From Actinomycetales bacterium UBA1416 (GTDB taxonomy: Bacteria > Actinomycetota > Actinomycetes > Actinomycetales > Actinomycetaceae), in assembly GCA_002304945.1 (NCBI GenBank), contig DBPQ01000020.1, positions 1-12,478 on the forward strand: a stretch of DNA of 12,478 nt, in the 5' to 3' direction. The position numbers and the translations under genes are program-made. How positions within the stretch are numbered: the stretch's first letter is position 1; each line of letters starts with the position of its first letter. Below are positions 1 through 5,604 of the stretch, piece by piece. Below the pieces are notes generated by a model, which was not told the DNA's origin, ran no database searches, and saw only the letters and a program-made list of their open reading frames with translations.

Positions 1-470
1 CGCTCGAGCGTGGCGAGCGCCTGGTTCGCCTTCGACAGCAGCAGGTCAGAGCTCTCGAGCACGTGGCGGACGCCGCCGACGTACAGGGCGATGATGCGCA
101 TCGACTGCGACACCGAGATGACCGGGTACCCCGTCTGGCGGGAGACCCGCTCGGCCGTGCGATGGCGCATCCCCGTCTCCAGGGACTCGATCGTGGGATC
201 CGGGAGGAGCTGGACGTTGGCGCGGCGGATCCGGCGGGCGGCGAAGTCCACCACCACGGCACCGTCCATCTTGGCCAGCTCGCGGAGGCGGGCCGCGGTG
301 AACTCGACATCGAGCTCGAATCCGCCGGAGCAGAGTGCGTCGACCCTCTCGTCATGACCGAGGACCACGATGGCCCCGGTCCGGCCACGCAGGATGCGCT
401 CGAGCCCGTCCCTCAGGTCGGTCCCGGGCGCCACCGCCACCAGCGTCGATCGCAGGTCTGAATCCCGCAC
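1..470 (-). CDS. disA: DNA integrity scanning protein / diadenylate cyclase DisA (3' part missing at window edge)
   Basis: DisA joins two ATP into the second messenger c-di-AMP and, in characterised bacteria, scans DNA for branched lesions. About 156 residues are visible, covering the N-terminal DAC (cyclase) domain. The catalytic DGA motif is at residues 69-71 and RHRTAE at 102-107, both intact, so the enzyme should be active. The spacer and helix-hairpin-helix domains lie off the left edge. The GTG at 470 is chosen because the protein then opens like other actinobacterial DisA proteins (RDSDLRSTLVAVAPGTDLRD) and a purine-rich GGGGAA lies just upstream. An in-frame GTG at 491 is possible. 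The gene starts 32 bp after the radA stop on the same strand, the usual radA-disA order, so the two are probably co-transcribed. RadA is known from other bacteria to modulate DisA activity. The family call is certain; the exact start is less so. Confidence 0.95.
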   Translation of the reverse strand, partial: MRDSDLRSTLVAVAPGTDLRDGLERILRGRTGAIVVLGHDERVDALCSGGFELDVEFTAARLRELAKMDGAVVVDFAARRIRRANVQLLPDPTIESLETGMRHRTAERVSRQTGYPVISVSQSMRIIALYVGGVRHVLESSDLLLSKANQALATLE

Positions 471-502
471 GCTTCCCCATTTCCCCCACACCTGTGCCCA
501 TT

Positions 503-1894
503 CTAGGGTTCGGCGACGAGCCGGAGCCGCGCCGTATCCGGATTGTGACCTTCGCCCGCCCCGATGGCGGCGAGGAGGGTCTCCACCCGGACCGCGGTCA
601 TCCCGGCCGGGACACGGACGTCCTCCGACCCGCGCGCCGGGATGATGGCGCGGGTGAAGCCGAGCCGTGCGGCCTCGGCGAGACGGCGGTCCAGGCCGGC
701 GGTCACCCGCAGCTGCCCGGTGAGGCCGACCTCCCCGAACGCGACGGTCGCGGCGTCGACGCAGGTTCCCGCCGCGGCCGCCGCGACCGCCAGCGCGATC
801 GGCAGGTCCATCGCCGGCTCCGACGCCCGCGCGCCGCCGACGGTCGAGACGTACACGTCGTGGTGCGCGACGGTGACTCCGGCCCTGGCCTGGAGGACCG
901 CGAGCGTCATGGCGATCCGGGCGGAGTCCAGCCCCGCGCTCGTGCGCCGGGGGCTCGCGAGCGCCGAGGGGGCGACGAGGGCCTGCACCTGGGTGGGCAT
1001 GGGACGGCGCCCCTCCAGCGAGATGCCCACGCAGGTGCCCGGGATCGCCTCGCCCGTCCCCTCCAGGAACAGGCCGGACGGGTCCGGCAGTTCCACGATG
1101 CCGCTGTCTGTCAGGTCGAAGCAGCCCACCTCGTCGGTGGAGCCGTAGCGGTTCTTCACGGCCCGCAGGAGGCGCAGGCGCGAGTGGCGATCCCCCTCGA
1201 ACTGGCAGACCACGTCCACCAGGTGCTCCAGGACGCGCGGCCCGGCGATGGAGCCGTCCTTGGTGACGTGCCCGATGAGGAGCACCGGGATGCCGTGCGC
1301 CTTGGCGTGCGCGATGAGCCCGGCGGCCACCGCCCGCACCTGGGAGACGCCACCGGGACTGCCCTCCACCTGGTCCGTGCTCAGCGTCTGCACCGAGTCC
1401 ACGATCGCGAGCGAGGGGCGGACCTGTTCGAGGTGCCCGAGCGCGCGGCCGAGATCCGCCTCCGCCGCCAGGAGCAGGGTGTCCTCGAGCGCCCCGATCC
1501 GCTCGGCGCGCAGGCGCACCTGCGAGGCGGACTCCTCGCCGGTGAGGTAGAGGACGGGGGAGCGGCCGATGCGGGCGGCGCGGGCCGCGACATCGAGCGC
1601 GAGGGTCGACTTGCCCACCCCGGGCTCGCCGGCCAGGAGGACCACCGAGCCGGGGACGATCCCGCCGCCGAGCACCCGGTCGAGCTCGCCCACCCCGGTC
1701 GGGCGCGCCCGGGACGCCTCGGCGGGAACGCGTGCGATGGGCAGCGCCGTCGTCGCCGGGGTGACGACGGCGAGGGCGGGGCGTGCCGTCTCCGCCACCG
1801 TGCCCCAGGCGTGGCACTCCCCGCACCTGCCGACCCACTTGGGCGTGGTCCAGCCGCAGTCGGCGCAGGAGTACTGGGTGCGTGTCCTCGTCAT
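503..1894 (-). CDS. radA: DNA repair protein RadA (Sms), branch-migration ATPase
   Basis: RadA is a RecA-like hexameric helicase that extends or processes recombination intermediates. The protein has 463 residues, a normal length. An N-terminal four-cysteine zinc finger (C10, C13, C24, C27) is followed by a RecA-type ATPase with Walker A GEPGVGKST at 89-97 and a Walker B-like strand LAIVDS around 162-167. The RadA signature motif is at 247-251 as KNRYG rather than the usual KNRFG. The C-terminal Lon-protease-like P domain runs from about 300 to the end. The open frame continues far upstream, but homology begins at the ATG at 1894 (MTRTRTQYSCADCG). No Shine-Dalgarno sequence precedes it, which fits a leaderless transcript from the promoter-like element at 1901-1922. 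It is followed by disA. Its divergent neighbour, the GH10 gene, is functionally unrelated. Confidence 0.96.
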   Translation of the reverse strand: MTRTRTQYSCADCGWTTPKWVGRCGECHAWGTVAETARPALAVVTPATTALPIARVPAEASRARPTGVGELDRVLGGGIVPGSVVLLAGEPGVGKSTLALDVAARAARIGRSPVLYLTGEESASQVRLRAERIGALEDTLLLAAEADLGRALGHLEQVRPSLAIVDSVQTLSTDQVEGSPGGVSQVRAVAAGLIAHAKAHGIPVLLIGHVTKDGSIAGPRVLEHLVDVVCQFEGDRHSRLRLLRAVKNRYGSTDEVGCFDLTDSGIVELPDPSGLFLEGTGEAIPGTCVGISLEGRRPMPTQVQALVAPSALASPRRTSAGLDSARIAMTLAVLQARAGVTVAHHDVYVSTVGGARASEPAMDLPIALAVAAAAAGTCVDAATVAFGEVGLTGQLRVTAGLDRRLAEAARLGFTRAIIPARGSEDVRVPAGMTAVRVETLLAAIGAGEGHNPDTARLRLVAEP

Positions 1895-1900
1895 GGTGAG

Positions 1901-1922
1901 AGTCTCCCGGCCGGCACTGACA
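1901..1922 (-). promoter_or_regulatory. Candidate RecA-independent DNA-damage (PafBC-type) promoter of radA
   Basis: On the minus strand the sequence reads TGTCAGTG, then 8 nt, then GAGACT, then 6 nt, then the radA ATG. The PafBC-dependent promoters described in mycobacteria follow TTGTCRGTG-N8-TANNNT. Here the upstream box matches 8 of 9 positions, the 8-nt spacer is exact, and the -10 hexamer keeps A2 and T6 but has G instead of T at position 1. The 6-nt gap to ATG would start the RNA at the start codon. DNA-damage control of radA makes sense biologically. The match was found by eye and the -10 is weak. Confidence 0.5.
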
Positions 1923-1952
1923 CGAACGATCCCGCCGGAGCGCTTCCGTCCA

Positions 1953-1964
1953 GAAAACGATTTC
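1953..1964. promoter_or_regulatory. Candidate LacI-family operator before the GH10 xylanase
   Basis: GAAAACGATTTC is a near-palindrome centred on CG (5 of 6 base pairs symmetrical), the usual form of a LacI-family operator. It is 11/12 identical to GAAAACGATATC at 4311-4322, next to the lacI gene. It ends two bases before the predicted xylanase -10 box, a position where a bound repressor would block RNA polymerase. The natural candidate to bind it is the LacI protein encoded just downstream at 3259-4290. Confidence 0.6.
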
Positions 1965-1966
1965 CT

Positions 1967-1972
1967 TAGGAT
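1967..1972 (+). promoter_or_regulatory. Candidate -10 box for a leaderless GH10 transcript
   Basis: TAGGAT fits the actinobacterial -10 pattern TANNNT and stands exactly 6 nt before the ATG at 1979, the spacing expected when transcription begins at the start codon. No convincing -35 is seen (TTCCGT at 1944-1949 with a 17-bp spacer is weak). The same bases also contain AGGA (1968-1971), which could be read as a short Shine-Dalgarno 7 nt from the ATG, so a leadered transcript is not excluded. Confidence 0.45.
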
Positions 1973-1978
1973 GTGGCC

Positions 1979-3262
1979 ATGAGGTTCGCCGCATCGTCGC
2001 CCCAGCCCGATCCCGCCTTCTCCCATCGCGTCGGCTCCACCCGCGTCCGCGTGACCACCCCCGACGGCGCTCCGCTCGCGGGCACCGAGGTGGTGGTCCG
2101 GCAGCGGAGCCACGCGTTCGGCTTCGGCTGCATCGGCTTCGAGTTCGTCCCGCTGGCCGAGGAGCCGGCGCCGCCCACCACGGCGGAGGGCTCGGGCCTC
2201 GACCGCCCGGCGCTGGAGGATCTCGCGGAGAAGTGGTTCGACGTCTTCAACCTCGCCACCCTCCCCTTCTACTGGGGTGGCTTCGAGCCGGTGCGGGGGC
2301 ACCCCCGCACCGCCCCCCTGCGGGCCGCCGCCCGCTTCTTCACCGAGCGCGGGGCACGGGTCAAGGGGCACCCGCTCGTGTGGCACACGCTGACCGCCCC
2401 GTGGCTGCGGGACCTTCCCGTGGACGAGATCGAGCGGGTGCAGCGCGAGCGCATCCGCCGGGACGTCGGGGACTTCGCGGGCCTCATCGACATGTGGGAC
2501 GCGATCAACGAGGTGGTGATCATGCCGGTCTTCGACAAGGAGGCGAACGGCATCACCCGGCTCGCCCGCGAGGCCGGCCGGATCGGGATGATCCGCCTGG
2601 CCTTCGAGGAGGCCCGTGCCGCCAACCCCGACGCCACCCTGATCCTCAACGACTTCGACATGTCGAGCGCCTACGACTGCCTGCTCGAGGGAGCGCTGGA
2701 GGCCGGGATCGCCATCGACGTGCTCGGGCTCCAGAGCCACATGCACCAGGGCTACTGGGGCGAGGAGAAGACCATGCGGGTCCTCGAGAAGTTCTCCCGC
2801 TACGGCCTTCCCATCCACTTCACCGAGTCCACCCTCCTCTCCGGTGACCTCATGCCGCCGGACATCGTGGACCTCAACGACCACCAGGTGCCCCACTGGC
2901 CCTCGACCCCGGAGGGTGAGGAACGCCAGGCCGACGAGATCGTGCGGCACTACCGCACCCTCCTCGCCCACCCCTCCGTGGAGGCCGTGACCTACTGGGG
3001 GATCACCGACGCCGGCGCCTGGCTCGGGGCCCCGGGTGGCCTCGTCCGCGCGGACGGGACCCCCAAGCCCGCGTACGACGCCCTGCGGTCCCTGGTCCGC
3101 GAGCAGTGGTGGCTCGCGCCGACCACGATGGTGACCGACGACGACGGCGTGGTGGCCGTGCGCGGCTGGTACGGCGGCTACGAGATCACGGCAGGGGGAC
3201 GGCGCGCCACGTTCGACGTCGCGCGGGGCGCGGAATTCACGACCGTCGTCGTGCAGGCCTAG
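1979..3262 (+). CDS. Glycoside hydrolase family 10, intracellular endo-1,4-beta-xylanase-like enzyme
   Basis: GH10 enzymes are retaining beta-1,4-xylanases. This one has 427 residues and neither a signal peptide nor a membrane segment, so it should act in the cytoplasm on imported xylo-oligosaccharides. A small beta-rich domain (about residues 20-55) precedes the TIM barrel. Recognisable GH10 positions are KGHPLVWH (129-136), the acid/base E178 in WDAINEVV, N224 in LNDFD, LQSHMHQG (251-258), the nucleophile E283 in IHFTES and TYWGITDAGAWLG (338-350). A C-terminal beta extension of about 50 residues follows the barrel. The start is the ATG at 1979; the in-frame GTG at 1973 would be too close to any ribosome site. 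A LacI-type operator lies directly upstream. The gene ends tail-to-tail with lacI, the two stop codons sharing the tetramer CTAG. The sequence is divergent, so another beta-1,4-glycan preference is possible. Confidence 0.9.
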   Translation: MRFAASSPQPDPAFSHRVGSTRVRVTTPDGAPLAGTEVVVRQRSHAFGFGCIGFEFVPLAEEPAPPTTAEGSGLDRPALEDLAEKWFDVFNLATLPFYWGGFEPVRGHPRTAPLRAAARFFTERGARVKGHPLVWHTLTAPWLRDLPVDEIERVQRERIRRDVGDFAGLIDMWDAINEVVIMPVFDKEANGITRLAREAGRIGMIRLAFEEARAANPDATLILNDFDMSSAYDCLLEGALEAGIAIDVLGLQSHMHQGYWGEEKTMRVLEKFSRYGLPIHFTESTLLSGDLMPPDIVDLNDHQVPHWPSTPEGEERQADEIVRHYRTLLAHPSVEAVTYWGITDAGAWLGAPGGLVRADGTPKPAYDALRSLVREQWWLAPTTMVTDDDGVVAVRGWYGGYEITAGGRRATFDVARGAEFTTVVVQA

Positions 3263-4290
3263 CCCGCGAGCCGGTCGCTGCGGGCGCCGACGGCCGGCGC
3301 CGTCGACTCGCGCGTCACGAGCGTGGTGCGCAACCGCACGTGGGGCTCGGCCACGTCCTCACCGGCCATCAGGGCGAGGAGCATGCGCATCGCGGCCGCG
3401 CCGATGTCGTGCAACGGCTGGCCGATCGTCGTGAGGGCGGGCGTGGTGAGCGCGGACTCCGGGATGTTGTCGAACCCGATGACCGACAGGTCCCCGGGCA
3501 CCCGCAGCCCGAGCTCGCCGGCGATCTCCATGGTGCGGATCGCCGTGAGGTCGTTCGCGGCGAACACGGCCGTGGGCCGGTCCTCCAGCGTGAGGAGATC
3601 GCGGATCGGGGTGGAGGCGCGCTCGGGGTCGTAGTCCCCGACCCGCACGAGCGACGGATCCACCTCGAGGCCCGCCGCGGCCATCCCCTTCCGGAAGCCC
3701 TGCTCGCGCAGGCGGGCGGACTCGAGATCGGAACGGCCGCACAGGAAGGCGATGCGGCGGTGCCCCAGCTCGACGAGGTGGGCCGTGGCGGCCAGCGCGC
3801 CGCCCAGGTTGTCCGCGTCCACGCTCGGCACCTCGAGCGGGCCGGTGTGCGGGTCGATCGCCACCAGCGGGAAGGAGGTGCGGCGCTCGGAGATGCTCGG
3901 GGTGACGAGGATGGCGCCGTCGATGAGGGTTCCGGCTAGACGGGCCAGGGAGCGCCGCTCCCACCCGGTGTGGTCACCGCCGTGGGTGCCGCCGGCCCAG
4001 GACATCAGCTCGTACGGGCTGTCGCGGACGACGCTCCACGCCCCCTTGAGGATCTCGGTGCTGTAGGGCTCGAACTCGTTCACCAGCACGCCGAGTACAC
4101 CGGTGCGCTGGGCGCGCAGCGAGCGCGCCCCCAGCGAGGACACGAAGCCGAGGCGGGTGACGACGGCGTGCACCCGCTCCTGCGTCGCAGGGGCGACGCC
4201 GTCGCGACCGTTGATCACCTTGGACACCGTGGCGACCGAGACGCCCGCCTCGCGGGCGACGTCGGTGATCGTCACACGACCTTCGAACAC
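3259..4290 (-). CDS. LacI-family transcriptional regulator of the hemicellulose module
   Basis: The 343-residue protein has the standard LacI layout. The N-terminal helix-turn-helix is ITDVAREAGVSVATVSKVIN (about 8-27), followed by a hinge region near GARSLRAQ and a periplasmic-binding-protein-like effector domain with FAANDLTA and IGFDNIPES. It probably represses the flanking GH10 and GH88 genes and itself, released by a xylan-derived sugar; the effector is an inference. The GTG at 4290 is chosen because TACGCT (a TANNNT -10) stands exactly 6 nt upstream, the leaderless arrangement. An in-frame GTG at 4275 preceded by GAAGG is a reasonable alternative and would give MTITDVARE. Operator-like sequence at 4311-4329 lies in its promoter. 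Its stop overlaps the GH10 stop by the tetramer CTAG. The family is certain, the targets inferred. Confidence 0.93.
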   Translation of the reverse strand: MFEGRVTITDVAREAGVSVATVSKVINGRDGVAPATQERVHAVVTRLGFVSSLGARSLRAQRTGVLGVLVNEFEPYSTEILKGAWSVVRDSPYELMSWAGGTHGGDHTGWERRSLARLAGTLIDGAILVTPSISERRTSFPLVAIDPHTGPLEVPSVDADNLGGALAATAHLVELGHRRIAFLCGRSDLESARLREQGFRKGMAAAGLEVDPSLVRVGDYDPERASTPIRDLLTLEDRPTAVFAANDLTAIRTMEIAGELGLRVPGDLSVIGFDNIPESALTTPALTTIGQPLHDIGAAAMRMLLALMAGEDVAEPHVRLRTTLVTRESTAPAVGARSDRLAG

Positions 4291-4296
4291 ACGGTG

Positions 4297-4302
4297 AGCG
4301 TA
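4297..4302 (-). promoter_or_regulatory. Candidate -10 box for leaderless lacI
   Basis: On the minus strand TACGCT matches TANNNT and lies exactly 6 nt before the GTG at 4290. The expected -35 position falls inside the operator palindrome (4316-4329) and does not resemble TTGACA, so the promoter should be weak and open to autorepression. Confidence 0.45.
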
Positions 4303-4310
4303 CCACTGTG

Positions 4311-4329
4311 GAAAACGATATCGATATCG
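4311..4329. promoter_or_regulatory. LacI-type operator region between lacI and the GH88 gene
   Basis: GAAAACGATATC (4311-4322) repeats the operator-like sequence before the GH10 gene with one change. It runs into a perfect 14-bp palindrome, CGATATCGATATCG (4316-4329). The overlapping CGAT units could seat two repressor dimers or offer alternative registers. The AT-rich island stands out sharply from the surrounding GC-rich DNA. A TTGACA hexamer (4331-4336) begins two bases after the palindrome, so binding would block both divergent directions. Confidence 0.65.
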
Positions 4330-4355
4330 ATTGACAGGGAAGTTTTCCCACCTGC

Positions 4356-4384
4356 CTGACGGGCCCGGGGGCGAGGAGCAGAAT
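4356..4384 (+). promoter_or_regulatory. Weak candidate promoter for the GH88-like gene
   Basis: CTGACG (4356-4361), a 17-bp spacer and CAGAAT (4379-4384) give 4/6 matches to each consensus hexamer and would start transcription about 25 nt before the ATG. The alternative is the perfect TTGACA at 4331-4336, but no TANNNT lies 16-18 bp from it. Neither is convincing alone. Confidence 0.25.
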
Positions 4385-4385
4385 G

Positions 4386-4400
4386 GGGGTGTCACACCCC
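4386..4400. repeat. Palindrome just upstream of the GH88 ribosome-binding site
   Basis: GGGGTGT-C-ACACCCC is a perfect 7-bp inverted repeat around a single C, ending 3 bases before the purine-rich ribosome-binding stretch of the GH88-like gene. In RNA it could form a 6-bp stem with a TCA loop. In DNA it has the form of an operator. Its role is unknown. Confidence 0.4.
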
Positions 4401-4415
4401 GAAGGGAGAGGCCCG

Positions 4416-5555
4416 ATGTTCTGGAAGACCACGCGCACCCCCGTCCTGCGCTCGCTGACGGCACCGGAGGAGGTGAAGGCCGACGCCCGCGCCGCCTTCG
4501 AGATCGCCGCGGAGAAGCTGGAGGCGCTCACCACCGGGCATCCTGACCTGCTGGTCCTCTCCACGGAGGGCGGCAAGTGGGTGGAGGCCACCTGGACGGA
4601 CTGGTCGCAGGGCTTCCTCGGGGGCCAGCTCTGGCTCGTCTTCGAGCAGACGGGCGAGGAGCGCTGGCAGGAGCTGGCGCGCCACTACTCGAATCTCGTC
4701 TACGACCGGCAGTGGGACGACCGGACGCACAATCTCGGCCTCCTCATCGCCACCACCCACAAGCAGGCGTGGGAGCTGACCTCCGACGCTGCCGGCTGGC
4801 GGGCCTCCATCCAGGCCGGCCGCAGCCTCGCGAGCAGGTTCGACCGGACGGGCAGGTTCCTCGTCACCGATGACAGGCCCTCCGCCACCGCCATCAACGT
4901 CATGGTCAACACGCCGCTGGTGATGTGGACCGGGCTGGAGACGTCCGACTCGGAACTGATCGACATCGCGCGGCAGCACTCCGCCACGACGCGGCGCTTC
5001 CTGGTCCGCGGGGACGGCTCCACCGCCCACACGGCGGACTTCGACCACCTGACCGGGGAGTACCTCCGCGCGGCCACCGCCCGCGGATGGCGCTCCGACG
5101 GCACCTGGTCCCGGGGCCTCGCGCTGTCCATCTACGGGTTCACCTCCCTGTACGCGCTGGACGCCAACCCGGACTGGCTCGAGGTGGCCTGCCTGAACGC
5201 GCGCCACTGGATGCGGGAGACCACCCGGCGGGGCGACCTGGTGCCGCCGAACGACCTGGCCGAGCCCACGCCGTCGCAGCCGTGGGACTCCTCCTCCGCC
5301 GCCGTGGTGGCCGGGGCGCTGTTCCACCTCGCGCAGTACCTGCCGGACGAGGACGAGGCCCGCAGGGTCAACGAGCACGCGCTGGCCACCTTCCAACGGC
5401 TCGCCTCACCCGAGTTCCTCGCCCGCCAGGCCGGCTGGGAGGGCGTGCTGAAGCACGCCGTCCTGAACGAGCGGATCGGGCTCGGCGTCGACGAGTCGAT
5501 GGCACTGGCCGACTACTTCTTCCTCGAGGCGGCGCGGGACATCCTCGCCAGCTGA
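4416..5555 (+). CDS. GH88-like protein (unsaturated glucuronyl hydrolase fold) with both catalytic Asp replaced by Asn
   Basis: The 379-residue protein aligns along its length with GH88 unsaturated glucuronyl hydrolases, an alpha6/alpha6 barrel. Shared landmarks are TDWSQGF (61-67), THNLGLL (104-110), INVMVNTPLVMW (160-171), FLVRGDGSTAHTADFD (195-210) and SDGTWSRG (227-234). Classical members have Asp after His in the second block and Asp in the third; both are required for hydration-initiated cleavage. Here they are N106 (codon AAT) and N161 (codon AAC). The HQG triplet of the Bacillus enzyme aligns with A222-R223-G224. Standard GH88 chemistry is therefore unlikely. It may cleave a different uronic-acid linkage, for example on glucuronoxylan, or bind without cleaving. 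There is no signal peptide, so it is cytoplasmic. The ATG at 4416 is chosen over 4383 because GGGAG lies 7 nt upstream. It is divergent from lacI across the operator region and closed by the hairpin at 5561. Confidence 0.85.
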   Translation: MFWKTTRTPVLRSLTAPEEVKADARAAFEIAAEKLEALTTGHPDLLVLSTEGGKWVEATWTDWSQGFLGGQLWLVFEQTGEERWQELARHYSNLVYDRQWDDRTHNLGLLIATTHKQAWELTSDAAGWRASIQAGRSLASRFDRTGRFLVTDDRPSATAINVMVNTPLVMWTGLETSDSELIDIARQHSATTRRFLVRGDGSTAHTADFDHLTGEYLRAATARGWRSDGTWSRGLALSIYGFTSLYALDANPDWLEVACLNARHWMRETTRRGDLVPPNDLAEPTPSQPWDSSSAAVVAGALFHLAQYLPDEDEARRVNEHALATFQRLASPEFLARQAGWEGVLKHAVLNERIGLGVDESMALADYFFLEAARDILAS

Positions 5556-5560
5556 GACGC

Positions 5561-5597
5561 CGAAGGGGGCGGGCACCATTGGTGCCCGCCCCCTTCG
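5561..5597. terminator. Bidirectional terminator hairpin between the GH88 gene and the ABC permease
   Basis: CGAAGGGGGCGGGCACC (5561-5577), a 3-nt ATT loop and its exact complement (5581-5597) form a perfect 17-bp stem. It starts 5 bp after the GH88 stop and ends 7 bp before the convergent permease stop, so it can serve both genes. It lacks a U-tract on either side, as is common for actinobacterial terminators. Confidence 0.85.
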
Positions 5598-5604
5598 CGT
5601 GGTG

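Noticed and set aside
500..505. TAGAAT on the minus strand as a separate -10 for disA
   Set aside because: It is a good hexamer, but no -35 stands at a suitable distance and the spacing fits neither candidate GTG as leaderless; co-transcription with radA explains disA better.
335..1969. Long plus-strand frame opposite radA
   Set aside because: The translation is low-complexity Arg/Gly/Ala/Asp-rich sequence with no recognisable domain, typical of the antisense of a real high-GC gene.
1895..2971. Upstream extension of the radA reading frame
   Set aside because: The open frame exists only because of GC-rich antisense codon bias opposite the GH10 gene; RadA homology begins at the ATG at 1894.
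4383..4415. Earlier ATG of the GH88-like gene at 4383
   Set aside because: It has no ribosome-binding site, would translate through the palindrome, and adds residues with no family similarity; the ATG at 4416 has GGGAG at 7 nt.
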